NCBI GenBank assembly: GCA_963695375.1
Contig: OY968767.1
Coordinates: 1,674,001-1,738,000 of the forward strand
Direction: 5' to 3'
Length of the DNA stretch: 64,000 nt
From: JACCVL01 sp963695375
GTDB taxonomy: Bacteria > Actinomycetota > Actinomycetes > Propionibacteriales > Nocardioidaceae
This document shows, in pieces, positions 26,077 through 33,983 of this stretch. The translations under genes and the position numbers were made by a program. The notes under the pieces are model-generated. The model saw only the letters and a list, made by a program, of their open reading frames with translations. It was not told the DNA's origin and ran no database searches. Every line of letters begins with the position of its first letter. The first letter of the stretch is position 1.

Positions 26077-26994
26077 ATGCGAACCGTCCCGATGCCCTTC
26101 TACAGCAGCGGCCATCGCCTAGACGCCGACCTGCACCTGCCCGACGACGACGACCGGCACCGCGCGCCGTACCCGGTCGTGATCCCGGCCAGCGGCTACC
26201 AGGGCCTCAAGGTCATCCACCCCGAGCGGTTCGCCCGCGCGCTGACCCCGCGGGGTTACGCCGTGCTCGCGTTCGACTATCGCGGCTTCGGGCTGAGCGA
26301 GGGGGAGCGCGGCCGGCTGGTCCCGCAGGAGTGGGCCGAGGACGTCCGTGCCGCGGTCGACCGGGTGCACGGTCATGCCGACCTCGACACCGCCCGGATC
26401 GCCTTGCTGGGCTGGGGCCTGGGCGGAGGCGTCGTGATCTCCGAGGCGGCCGACGACGAGCGCGTCCGCGCGGTCGTCTCGTGCAGCGGCATCGCCGACG
26501 GCCGGCGGTCGGTCCGCACCATGCACGACGACCGCACCTGGGCGCACCTGCTGGACCGGATCGCGCAGGACCGGGTGGCCCGGACCACGTACGGCCGCTC
26601 GGCGACCACCACCCCCTGGGACATCGTGCGGCTCGACCGGGACACCCGCACCGACGGCTACGTCGGCGCCGAGCTCAGCAAGGCACCCGGCTTCGGCACA
26701 GGTGTCACCTGGGAGTCCGCCGACTACCTGGTCAGGTTCTCGCCGCAGTCCGTGGTGCACCGGCTGTCGCCGCGGCCGCTGCTCATCGTGCACGGGGAGG
26801 AGAACCGGCTGCACCGGGTCGAGGAGGCCGAGCAGCTGTATGCCCACGCCCGTGAGCCGAAGCGGCTGGAGCTGCTGCCCGGCCGTGGACACACCGAGTG
26901 GATGCACGACGACCACCCGACCTTCGGTCACGTCATCGACGTGGTCGACGGATTCCTGGCGGACGCGTTCGCCGGTGACCCAGCCGCGGTCTGA
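26077..26994 (+). CDS. Alpha/beta-hydrolase-fold protein lacking the nucleophile serine
   Basis: 305 residues with the alpha/beta-hydrolase order: PYPVVIPASGYQG (oxyanion region), GYAVLAFDYRGFGLSEG, elbow LLGWGLGGGVV, PRPLLIVHGEENRLH (acid region) and GRGHTEWMHDD (His). The nucleophile elbow should read Gly-x-Ser-x-Gly, but here it is Gly112-Trp-Gly114-Leu-Gly116, so serine is replaced by glycine. It may be a non-hydrolytic member, or use other chemistry such as a lyase-type C-C bond cleavage. It lies between an IclR regulator and a DUF6282 protein in a probable catabolic operon. A GGAGCTC ribosome-binding site precedes the ATG. Confidence 0.8.
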   Translation: MRTVPMPFYSSGHRLDADLHLPDDDDRHRAPYPVVIPASGYQGLKVIHPERFARALTPRGYAVLAFDYRGFGLSEGERGRLVPQEWAEDVRAAVDRVHGHADLDTARIALLGWGLGGGVVISEAADDERVRAVVSCSGIADGRRSVRTMHDDRTWAHLLDRIAQDRVARTTYGRSATTTPWDIVRLDRDTRTDGYVGAELSKAPGFGTGVTWESADYLVRFSPQSVVHRLSPRPLLIVHGEENRLHRVEEAEQLYAHAREPKRLELLPGRGHTEWMHDDHPTFGHVIDVVDGFLADAFAGDPAAV

Positions 26995-27006
26995 CGGGTC
27001 GGGCGC

Positions 27007-27831
27007 ATGTTCGACAGCCACGTGCACGCAGCTCCCGACGTCGTCGACCGGGTGGGTGACGACACCGACGTGCACGCGATGTTCCGCGCAGCCGGCGCGG
27101 ACGGCTTCGTGCTGAAGGGACACCACGAGCCCACCGTGGGTCGGGCGCGGGCGCTCTCGCGGCTCGGGGGACTCACCGTCGTCGGTGGGGTGGCCCTGAA
27201 CGCGGCCGTCGGCGGCATCAACCCCGCGGCGGTGGCCGCCGCCCTCGCCGCCGGCGGCCGGGTGGTGTGGATGCCGACCTCGGACGCGCACAGCCACGAG
27301 CGAGCCGGGTTGCCCCGGCTGTGCCACGGCGAGCCGCGGCTGGGACGACGCACCTACGCCGTGCCGCCGGTCGACCCCTCCGCCGCGGCCGCCGCGGACA
27401 CCGTGCTGGCCCTGGTGGCCGACCACGACGCCGTGCTGGCGACCGGTCACCTGAGCGGCGCCGAGTGCGACTGGCTGCTGGAGCGAGCCCGGCACTTCGG
27501 CGTTCGCCGGCTGCTGCTCACCCACCCCACGTACACCGTGCCCGGGCTGTCGGCGGGGGAGGTGGCGGAGCTCGCCGCACGCGGGGCCGCCGTGGAGATC
27601 ACCGCCTACCAGTTGTCCCACCAGCCCGGGTGCACCCCGGCGATGCTCGCCGAGGTGGTGCGCGCCGCCGGTGACCGCGTGCTGCTGGCGTCGGACGCCG
27701 GGCAGCCGGACGCGCTGCCTCCACCCGAGGCGCTGGCCAGGCTCGTCGACGTCCTGGCCGGGCAGGGCCTGGATCGGGTACTGCTCGAAACGGCGGCATC
27801 CGGCACGCCGGCCGGGCTGGTCCTGCGCTGA
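27007..27831 (+). CDS. DUF6282-type amidohydrolase-like metal-dependent protein
   Basis: 274 residues resembling a TIM-barrel metal hydrolase. The N-terminal FDSHVHAAPD (metal His5 and His7), KGHHEP, WMPTSDAHSHE, ATGHLSGAE, LLTHPTYTVPG and a late ASDAGQPDA Asp fit the amidohydrolase metal-site order. The family was, to my knowledge, defined only as a domain of unknown function (DUF6282). Substrate unknown. It is last in the IclR-led cluster, 12 nt after the hydrolase-like gene, and convergent with a small membrane protein gene 11 nt away. Confidence 0.72.
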   Translation: MFDSHVHAAPDVVDRVGDDTDVHAMFRAAGADGFVLKGHHEPTVGRARALSRLGGLTVVGGVALNAAVGGINPAAVAAALAAGGRVVWMPTSDAHSHERAGLPRLCHGEPRLGRRTYAVPPVDPSAAAAADTVLALVADHDAVLATGHLSGAECDWLLERARHFGVRRLLLTHPTYTVPGLSAGEVAELAARGAAVEITAYQLSHQPGCTPAMLAEVVRAAGDRVLLASDAGQPDALPPPEALARLVDVLAGQGLDRVLLETAASGTPAGLVLR

Positions 27832-27842
27832 GAGCGGTCCGG

Positions 27843-28256
27843 CTAGACGACCGCCACCGTGGCGGCCAGCAGCGCCGCCAACGCGGCGAGCAGCCGGATC
27901 CGGTCGGCCACCAGGAGCCGTCGCAGCAGCGCAGGTCGCGGTCCGCTGCGCCCGAGGCTGCCGTGCGTCGGCGCCGCCACCAGGGCGGTGGCGGAGGCGG
28001 CGATCGCGTTGCCCGCCACCGCCGCGACGGTCGCGGTCTCGACGGGGCCGGCCAGCAGGACCCACAGGCAGCCGGCGGCGACCGCCGGATAGACCACGCC
28101 GACGACGCGGGCGATGCGACGCGAGTGGTCCCGGTGAGCCTCCGCCCAGCGCTCGGGCCCGACCTGCGTCAGCGTCGGATACACCACCAGGGTCACGACG
28201 AGCTGGAAACCGGCATGCGCCGCGCTGACGGCGAGCAGGGCGGTCGCTGGCGACAC
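27843..28256 (-). CDS. Small four-helix membrane protein
   Basis: 137 residues from a GTG start. Hydrophobic stretches lie at about 4-26, 48-68, 73-93 and 115-137. Between helices 1 and 2 is a polar, charged loop (GPERWAEAHRDHSRRIARVVG). There are no catalytic motifs. It resembles DUF1772-like small membrane proteins in layout, but I cannot assign it. Divergent from the BNR-repeat gene. Confidence 0.65.
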   Translation of the reverse strand: MSPATALLAVSAAHAGFQLVVTLVVYPTLTQVGPERWAEAHRDHSRRIARVVGVVYPAVAAGCLWVLLAGPVETATVAAVAGNAIAASATALVAAPTHGSLGRSGPRPALLRRLLVADRIRLLAALAALLAATVAVV

Positions 28257-28382
28257 CGGTCCAGTATCGGACCGCCCGTGGGTTCCGGCCGCGCCGACCG
28301 ATCAGTTTCCGGGCGCTGGGGGGTCCCTACTGTCGGGCCCGGCGAGTAGCGTCGCGGCCATACCGGCATCGGAGGGAACAGC

Positions 28383-29498
28383 ATGGCTGGCACTCGTGTC
28401 CTGGTCGGGACCCGGAAGGGCGCCTTCGTCCTCACCTCGGACGAGCGGCGGACGGACTGGCAGGTCGACGGGCCGCACTTCGCGGGCTGGGAGATCTACC
28501 ACCTCAAGGGATCGCCGCTGAATCCCGACCGGGTCTATGCCTCGCAGACCAGCGGGTGGTTCGGCCAGGTGATCCAGCGTTCCGACGACGGCGGTCAGAC
28601 CTGGGAGACGGTCGGCAACGACTTCAGCTACGACGGCGTCCCCGGCGAGCACCAGTGGTACGACGGATCCCTGCGACCGTGGGCGTTCACGCGCGTCTGG
28701 CATCTCGAGCCCTCGGTGCACGACGCGGAGACGGTCTATGCAGGGGTCGAGGACGCGGCCCTGTTCAAGTCGACCGACGGCGGCGCCCAGTGGGCGGAGC
28801 TGTCCGGGCTGCGCCAGCACGACACCGGCCCGCAGTGGCAGCCGGGTGCGGGTGGGATGTGTCTGCACACCGTGCTCGAGCACCCCACCGACCCCGACCG
28901 GCTCTACGTCGCGATCTCCGCCGCCGGTGCGTTCCGCTCCACCGACGGGGGGAAGACCTGGCAGCCGATCAACAAGGGGCTGCGGTCCGGTGAGATCCCC
29001 GACCAGGACTCCGAGGTCGGCCACTGCGTACACCGGATCGACCTGCACCCGAGCAACCCCGACGTGCTGTACATGCAGAAGCACTGGGACGTCATGCGCA
29101 GCAAGGACGGGGGTGACACCTGGCACGAGGTCAGCGGCGACCTCCCGACCGACTTCGGCTTCCCGATCGCCGTCCACGCGCACGAGCCCGAGACCGTCTA
29201 CGTCGTCCCGATCACCAGCGACTCCCACCACTACCCGCCGGACGGCAAGCTGCGCGTCTACCGCAGCCGCACCGGCGGCGAGGAGTGGCAGCCGCTGACC
29301 GACGGGCTGCCGCAGCAGGACTGCTACGTGAACGTCCTGCGCGACGCCATGGCCGTGGATCAGCACGAGTCCTGCGGCGTCTACGTCGGGACCACCGGCG
29401 GGCAGGTCTACGCCTCGAACGACTCCGGTGACTCCTGGGCGCCGATCGTCCGCGACCTGCCGGCGGTCCTGTCCGTGGAGGTGCAGACGCTGCGATGA
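28383..29498 (+). CDS. BNR/sialidase-type beta-propeller protein
   Basis: 371 residues, cytoplasmic (no signal peptide). Repeated Asp-box/BNR motifs mark a beta-propeller: SDDGGQTWETV, STDGGAQWAEL, STDGGKTWQPI, SKDGGDTWHEV, SRTGGEEWQPL and SNDSGDSWAPI. These proteins are often labelled exo-alpha-sialidase or glycosyl hydrolase, but sialidase catalytic residues are not evident. It has GGAGGGA 6 nt before the ATG. The MoaD-like gene starts 7 nt after its stop, a tight pairing suggesting a joint role in sulfur or cofactor chemistry; this is inference. Confidence 0.85.
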   Translation: MAGTRVLVGTRKGAFVLTSDERRTDWQVDGPHFAGWEIYHLKGSPLNPDRVYASQTSGWFGQVIQRSDDGGQTWETVGNDFSYDGVPGEHQWYDGSLRPWAFTRVWHLEPSVHDAETVYAGVEDAALFKSTDGGAQWAELSGLRQHDTGPQWQPGAGGMCLHTVLEHPTDPDRLYVAISAAGAFRSTDGGKTWQPINKGLRSGEIPDQDSEVGHCVHRIDLHPSNPDVLYMQKHWDVMRSKDGGDTWHEVSGDLPTDFGFPIAVHAHEPETVYVVPITSDSHHYPPDGKLRVYRSRTGGEEWQPLTDGLPQQDCYVNVLRDAMAVDQHESCGVYVGTTGGQVYASNDSGDSWAPIVRDLPAVLSVEVQTLR

Positions 29499-29505
29499 GG
29501 ACGTC

Positions 29506-29811
29506 ATGAGCGAGTCGGTGCAGGTGCTGCTGCCGGCCCATCTCCGCGTCATCGCCCGGATCCAGGGGGAGCTCCGGGTCGAGGTCGACGGCGCCGTGAC
29601 CCAGCGGTCGGTGCTCGACGCCGTCGAGGCCGAGTTCCCGATGCTCCTGGGCACGATCCGCGACCGGGCGACGGCGCGGCGGCGGGCGTTCGTGCGGTTC
29701 TTCGCCTGCGAGGAGGACCTGTCCCACGCCGAGCCGGACGAACCGCTCCCCGAGCGGGTGGCGCGCGGCGAGGAGCCGTTCATGGTGGTCGGCGCGATGG
29801 CCGGCGGCTGA
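29506..29811 (+). CDS. MoaD/ThiS-like ubiquitin-fold sulfur-carrier protein
   Basis: 101 residues from the ATG at 29506. Features are VQVLLPAHLRVIARIQGELRVEVDG, TQRSVLDAVEAEFPMLLGTIRD, FVRFFACEEDLSHAEPDEPLPERVARGEEPFMVVGAMAGG. The beta-grasp pattern and C-terminal Gly-Gly are those of sulfur carriers activated by a MoeB/ThiF-type enzyme and thiocarboxylated. It is longer than MoaD (about 80). No moaE, moeB or thi gene is near; the only partner is the BNR protein upstream. A dedicated sulfur-transfer or modifier role is possible. Confidence 0.8.
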   Translation: MSESVQVLLPAHLRVIARIQGELRVEVDGAVTQRSVLDAVEAEFPMLLGTIRDRATARRRAFVRFFACEEDLSHAEPDEPLPERVARGEEPFMVVGAMAGG

Positions 29812-29817
29812 CCGACC

Positions 29818-29865
29818 CGCACCACGCTCCGCACCACGCTCCGCACCACGCTCCGCACCACGCTC
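29818..29865. repeat. Tandem 12-bp repeat, four copies
   Basis: The unit CGCACCACGCTC is repeated four times without change (29818, 29830, 29842, 29854), directly after the MoaD-like stop codon and running into the long hairpin that follows. Confidence 0.9.
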
Positions 29866-29916
29866 ACGATCCGCGGGTTTTGCAGACCCTCAGTCCTGCA
29901 AAACCCGCGGATCGTG
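29865..29916. repeat. Long inverted repeat, family copy 1
   Basis: A perfect 21-bp stem (29865-29885 with 29896-29916) around a 10-nt loop. The core CACGATCCGCG plus TTTTGCAG is shared with the copies at 31017 and 50114. It lies 3' of the MoaD-like gene. It could terminate transcription in either direction or be a REP-like mobile repeat. Confidence 0.85.
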
Positions 29917-30029
29917 GGAGGGCGGGGGCGGGGGCGGGGGTGGGCGGGGCGCTGGGGGTGGCTGGTTGCGGAACCCGGGCGAAGGGGAATGATCACATTC
30001 GTCCCATTTCCCATCGTCAGGAGCCCGCC

Positions 30030-30995
30030 ATGCCCCGCTGGCGCCGTCGCCTCGCCGCCCTGTTCGCCCTCCCGCTGCTCGTGCCGGTCCTGGTCGGGAG
30101 CGCACCGGGCTCCTCGGCCGCCGACCCGGCCTCCTCGCGCGCCGGGGACGAGCCGCTGGTCCGGGCCTTCAAGCAGCTGGACCGCAGCACGCCGTGGGAG
30201 CTCGTCGACCGACTGCCGCTCGACTACCCGACGTACCACCCGCAGGGCTTCGCCCTGGTCGGGAACCGGATCTTCCTGTCCTCGGTCGAGGTGATCAAGG
30301 CGCCGGTGATGTATCCCGAGCCGCAGAACGGCTATGACCGCTCACCCGGCAAGGGGGTCGGGCACGTGCTCGTGCTCACCCGGGACGGCGAGCTGCTGCG
30401 CGACATCGAGCTCGGCCGCGGGCACATGTACCACCCGGGTGGCATCGACTTCGACGGCCGGCGGGTGTGGGTCCCGGTGGCGCAGTACCGGCCGGACAGC
30501 AAGGCGATCGTCTACACCATCGACCCGCGGACGTACCAGGTACGCCGGGAGTTCGGCTACGCCGACCACGTCGGCGGCATCGTCCGCGACTACGAGACCG
30601 GCGACCTGCACGGGGTCAGCTGGGGGTCGCGGCGGATGTTCACCTGGACCCTTGCGGGCCAGCTGCTGGAGACGACACAGAACCGGAGCCACCTGCTCGA
30701 CTACCAGGACTGCGCGTACGTCGACCGCGGGAAGCAGATCTGCAGCGGCGTGACCGGACTTCCGACGGCCGACGGTGGCAGCTACGAGCTCGGCGGCCTG
30801 GCGCTGCTCGACCTCGAGTCGGACGCGATCCTGCACGAGCTGCCGTTCCCGTACTTCTCCGCCGCCGGCCACGTCGCGACCCGGAATCCGGTGGCGATGG
30901 AGCTCGGGCGCGGCACGATCCGGCTGTTCGCCGCCCCGGACGACGGCGAGGAGGGCAGCGGGACCGAGCTGCTGGTGTACGAGGCACCCCGCTGA
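30030..30995 (+). CDS. Secreted beta-propeller-like protein (DUF6454-like)
   Basis: 321 residues from the ATG at 30030 with AGGAG 7 nt upstream. The N-terminus (MPRWRRRLAALFALPLLVPVLVGSAPGSSAAD) is a clear signal peptide with likely cleavage after Ala. The mature part contains repeating blade-like segments (HPQGFALVGNRIFLSSVEV, MYHPGGIDFDGRRVWVPVAQYRPDS, ADHVGGIVRDYETGDLHGVSWGSRRMFTW, LGGLALLDLES). I recall similar proteins being grouped as DUF6454; no enzymatic motif is seen. It is flanked on both sides by copies of the long inverted repeat. Confidence 0.7.
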   Translation: MPRWRRRLAALFALPLLVPVLVGSAPGSSAADPASSRAGDEPLVRAFKQLDRSTPWELVDRLPLDYPTYHPQGFALVGNRIFLSSVEVIKAPVMYPEPQNGYDRSPGKGVGHVLVLTRDGELLRDIELGRGHMYHPGGIDFDGRRVWVPVAQYRPDSKAIVYTIDPRTYQVRREFGYADHVGGIVRDYETGDLHGVSWGSRRMFTWTLAGQLLETTQNRSHLLDYQDCAYVDRGKQICSGVTGLPTADGGSYELGGLALLDLESDAILHELPFPYFSAAGHVATRNPVAMELGRGTIRLFAAPDDGEEGSGTELLVYEAPR

Positions 30996-31016
30996 CCCCC
31001 GCCCATCAGCAGGGGT

Positions 31017-31068
31017 CACGATCCGCGACTTTTGCAGACCCGGAGCCCTGCAGAAGTCGCGGATCGTG
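31017..31068. repeat. Long inverted repeat, family copy 2
   Basis: Arms 31017-31037 and 31048-31068 form a 21-bp stem with one G-T type mismatch and a 10-nt loop. It starts 22 nt after the stop of the secreted protein and carries the same CACGATCCGCG core as copy 1. Confidence 0.85.
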
Positions 31069-31100
31069 GACGGGGGGCGGGCCGGGGGTGGTCGGTCCAC

Positions 31101-31106
31101 TAGACT
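31101..31106 (+). promoter_or_regulatory. -10 box TAGACT for tRNA-Pro
   Basis: TAGACT ends 13 nt before the tRNA-Pro 5' end, plausible for a short precursor leader. No clear -35 box. Confidence 0.35.
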
Positions 31107-31119
31107 CCCGCGGACGTCG

Positions 31120-31192
31120 CGGGGCGTAGCGTAGTGGCTAGCGCGCCTGCTTTGGGAGCAGGAGATCGCAGGTTCGAGTCCTGTCGCCCCGA
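31120..31192 (+). tRNA. tRNA-Pro (TGG)
   Basis: The acceptor CGGGGCG pairs with CGCCCCG. The D arm contains AGTGGCTAGC, the anticodon arm CCTGCTTTGGGAGCAGG shows TGG, and the T arm CAGGTTCGAGTCCTG is complete. The discriminator is A; CCA is not encoded. 73 nt. It lies directly upstream of tig. Confidence 0.97.
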
Positions 31193-31231
31193 CCGCACCG
31201 GCATCCCCGCCATCCGAGGAGTTCCCCCACC

Positions 31232-32671
31232 GTGAAGAGTGCTGCCGAGACCATGGGCCCCACCCGGGTCAAGCTGACCGTCGAGGTCCCCTTCGACGAG
31301 CTCCAGCCCAACCTGGACGCCGCCTACAAGAAGATCGGTGGCCAGATCCAGGTGCCCGGCTTCCGCAAGGGCAGGGTCCCGCCGGCCATCGTCGACCAGC
31401 GGCTCGGCCGCGGTGCGGTGCTGGACGAGGCCGTCAACGACGCGTTGCCGGCGCTGTACGTCCAGGCGCTGCAGGACAACGACCTGCAGCCGCTCGGCCG
31501 GCCCGAGGTCGACGTCACCCGGTTTGCCGACGGCGACGCGCTGGAGTTCACCGCCGAGGTGGACGTGCGGCCGGACATCGAGCTGCCGGACTACACCGGC
31601 CTCGAGGCGCAGGTCGCCGCCGTCGAGGTCACCGACGAGGACGTCGAGGAGCAGGTGCAGTCGTTGCGCGAGCGGTTCGGCACGCTGGCCGACGTGCAGC
31701 GGGCCGCGGCCGACGGCGACTTCGTGACCATCGACCTCGCGGCCTCCGAGGACGGCGAGCCGATCGAGGAGGCCCAGGCGACCGGCATGTCGTACCAGGT
31801 GGGCAAGGGAACGATGCTGGACGGCCTGGACGAGGCTCTGGTGGGCCTGTCCGCCGGCGAGTCCGCCACCTTCACCTCCACGCTGCTGGGCGGCGGCCGG
31901 GCCGGTCAGGAGGTCGACGTCGAGGTCACGGTGCAGGCGGTCAAGGAGCAGGAGCTGCCCGAGCTGGACGACGAGTTCGCCCAGACGGCCAGCGAGTTCG
32001 ACACCGTCGACGAGCTCCGGGCGGACCTGCGCGAGCGGCTGCTCCGGGGCAAGCGGCTGGAGCAGGCCGGTGAGGCCCGGGACGCCGTCTTGGCCAAGCT
32101 GCTCAGCCTGATCGAGATCCCGCTGCCGGAGACCGTTGTCGCGGAGGAGACCCAGGGTCGGCGGGACCAGATCGCCCAGCAGCTGGCCTACGCCGGGATG
32201 ACGCAGGAGGACTATCTCGCGCAGGAGGGGCAGTCGAGCGAGGAGTTCGAGGCGGATCTGGCCGAGCGGGTGCGCGACGCCATCGCCGCGCAGTTCGTCC
32301 TCGACGAGGTCGCCCAGCGCGAGCAGCTCGGGGTGTCCGAGGCCGAGCTGAGCCAGCACATCGTGCGGCGAGCCCAGCAGGCCGGGGTCTCGCCCGACGA
32401 CTACGCCAAGCACGCGGTCGAGCACGATCACATCTCGTCGCTGGTCAGCGAAGTGGTGCGCGGCAAGGCGCTGGCGCACGTGGTGGAGAGCGCGACGGTC
32501 AAGGACTCCGCCGGCGAGCTGGTCGAGCTCAAGACGCTGCAGCCGGACGGCTCCTATGCCGACCCGGCTGAGGGGGAAGCGGCCGAGACCGGCGCGGACT
32601 CCGAGCCCGCCGAGCCCGCCGAGCCCGCCGAGGCAGCCGAAACAGCCGAGGCCGCCAAGACCAGCGCCTGA
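31232..32671 (+). CDS. tig: Trigger factor
   Basis: 479 residues; the ribosome-bound chaperone and prolyl isomerase that receives nascent chains at the tunnel exit. The N-terminal ribosome-binding domain includes the signature-like GFRKGRVPPAIVDQR (about 46-60). The FKBP-type PPIase domain lies at about 155-240 (GDFVTIDLAASEDGEPIEEAQATG...FTSTLLGGGRAGQEVDVEVTV), and a long helical C-terminal domain follows. After residue 430 is a low-complexity tail of repeated Glu-Pro-Ala and Ala-Glu units, common in actinobacteria. The GTG start has GAGGA upstream. It opens the tig-clpP1-clpP2-clpX region. Confidence 0.98.
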   Translation: MKSAAETMGPTRVKLTVEVPFDELQPNLDAAYKKIGGQIQVPGFRKGRVPPAIVDQRLGRGAVLDEAVNDALPALYVQALQDNDLQPLGRPEVDVTRFADGDALEFTAEVDVRPDIELPDYTGLEAQVAAVEVTDEDVEEQVQSLRERFGTLADVQRAAADGDFVTIDLAASEDGEPIEEAQATGMSYQVGKGTMLDGLDEALVGLSAGESATFTSTLLGGGRAGQEVDVEVTVQAVKEQELPELDDEFAQTASEFDTVDELRADLRERLLRGKRLEQAGEARDAVLAKLLSLIEIPLPETVVAEETQGRRDQIAQQLAYAGMTQEDYLAQEGQSSEEFEADLAERVRDAIAAQFVLDEVAQREQLGVSEAELSQHIVRRAQQAGVSPDDYAKHAVEHDHISSLVSEVVRGKALAHVVESATVKDSAGELVELKTLQPDGSYADPAEGEAAETGADSEPAEPAEPAEAAETAEAAKTSA

Positions 32672-32674
32672 CCG

Positions 32675-33922
32675 GTGGCAGGTGCCAGCCCCGAGGTGAC
32701 CTACGCCGGGGCGGTGGCGACGGCCGTCGAACAGGCCGACCTGCTGGTCGCCGGGGCGGCCCGAGACGTGCACCGGGCGGTGTCGCGGCGGGTGTTCCGC
32801 GCGGTCGGTCCGGTTGCCGAGCCGGTACGGGCGGTGCACGACGCGCTGTCCCGCCCCGCGTACGCCGCGGTGTCGGTGGGGCTGCGCGGGTTGGCGGGCG
32901 GGCTCCGGCTGGTGGAACGTGCCCGGGTGCTGCCGTCGCTGGAGAGCGGCGTGAGCGGGCGGCAGGTGCGCTCGGCTGTCAACGGGCTCGTCGGCCAGTC
33001 CCTCCTCGACGCGGGGGACCCGCTCGCCGTGACCTGCTCGGTGCGGCAGGCCGGCCGGGACGTCGGGCTGACCGCGCCCGCGCTGCGGGCCGCCTACCCG
33101 GCTGCCACCGGACGGGTCGCGGTCTTGCTGCACGGGCTCTGCGAGGACGACGAGACCTGGGACCGGCGGGCCCGCCGGGGTCGCGGCACGTCGTACCCCG
33201 AGGTGCTGGACGCCGGCGGGGTGACGCCGGTGCTGCTGCGCTACAACACCGGGCGGCGGGTGGCCGACAGCGGAGCGGCGGTCGCCGAGGTGCTGGAGCG
33301 GCTGGTCGCCGCGTGGCCGGTGCCGGTGACAGCGGTGTCGCTCGTCGGGCATTCGATGGGTGGTCTGGTCGCCCGGGCCGCGCTCGCGCACGGCGAGGCC
33401 GGCGGGACGTCGTGGTTCGGGCTGGTGCGCAGCCTGGTGTGCCTCGGCAGCCCGCACGGCGGGGCGGTGCTGGAGAAGTCGGTGACCGCCGGCGTCCGCG
33501 CGATGCGGTGGGTGCCGGAGGCGCAGCCGTTCGCCCGGATCCTGGACCAGCGGTCGCCGGGCATCCTCGACCTGCGGCACGGGTACACGCTCGGCAGCGA
33601 CGGTGACGGCGCGGATCTGCTCCGGCAGTGGGGGCGGCCGGTAGGAGCAGGTCCGGCGCTGCCCGCCGGGGCCTCGGTGCACCTCGTCGCCGCGACCGTG
33701 ACCGCCAGCAAGGACCACCCCGTGGCCCGGTTGGTCGGGGACGGGCTGGTCCGCGTCGACAGCGCCTCCGGGGTGCGGCGCTCGGAGTCGGTGCTCACCG
33801 GTGCCGAGGTGCGGCACCTGCCGTCGGCCGGGCACCTGTCCCTGCTGCACCACCCGACCGTCGCCGGTTGGCTGGTCGAGTGGCTCGCGCCCCCCGCCTC
33901 CCCGCCCGCCGGTCGGCGATGA
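32675..33922 (+). CDS. Alpha/beta-fold lipase-like hydrolase (PGAP1/GPI-deacylase-like fold)
   Basis: 415 residues. The oxyanion segment VAVLLHGLCEDDETW is at 148-162, and the nucleophile elbow VGHSMGGLVARAAL has Ser227. A lid region, VCLGSPHGGAVLEKSV, resembles PGAP1/lipase-type enzymes, and a late SAGHLSLLHHP supplies His. The N-terminal 140 residues are an Ala/Arg-rich helical region without a recognised domain. The GTG start is 3 nt after the tig stop, so expression is coupled to tig. A 12-bp hairpin overlaps its stop. Substrate unknown, probably an ester or lipid. Confidence 0.82.
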   Translation: MAGASPEVTYAGAVATAVEQADLLVAGAARDVHRAVSRRVFRAVGPVAEPVRAVHDALSRPAYAAVSVGLRGLAGGLRLVERARVLPSLESGVSGRQVRSAVNGLVGQSLLDAGDPLAVTCSVRQAGRDVGLTAPALRAAYPAATGRVAVLLHGLCEDDETWDRRARRGRGTSYPEVLDAGGVTPVLLRYNTGRRVADSGAAVAEVLERLVAAWPVPVTAVSLVGHSMGGLVARAALAHGEAGGTSWFGLVRSLVCLGSPHGGAVLEKSVTAGVRAMRWVPEAQPFARILDQRSPGILDLRHGYTLGSDGDGADLLRQWGRPVGAGPALPAGASVHLVAATVTASKDHPVARLVGDGLVRVDSASGVRRSESVLTGAEVRHLPSAGHLSLLHHPTVAGWLVEWLAPPASPPAGRR

Positions 33923-33963
33923 TGCGTTTCGGTCGCCCGAGCGACGGCACTGCATCATCGCCG
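33914..33963 (+). terminator. Nested hairpin at the 3' end of the lipase-like gene
   Basis: Outer arms CGGCGATGATGC (33914-33925) and GCATCATCGCCG (33952-33963) pair perfectly, and an inner GTCGC/GCGAC stem lies within the 26-nt loop. The structure covers the stop codon at 33920-33922. Likely terminator. Confidence 0.6.
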
Positions 33964-33983
33964 CTCCGGGGGACCATGGTCGG

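Noticed and set aside
28383..29498. Sialidase catalytic activity for the BNR protein
   Set aside because: The Asp-box repeats only show a beta-propeller; the arginine triad and Tyr/Glu pair of sialidases are not evident and there is no secretion signal.
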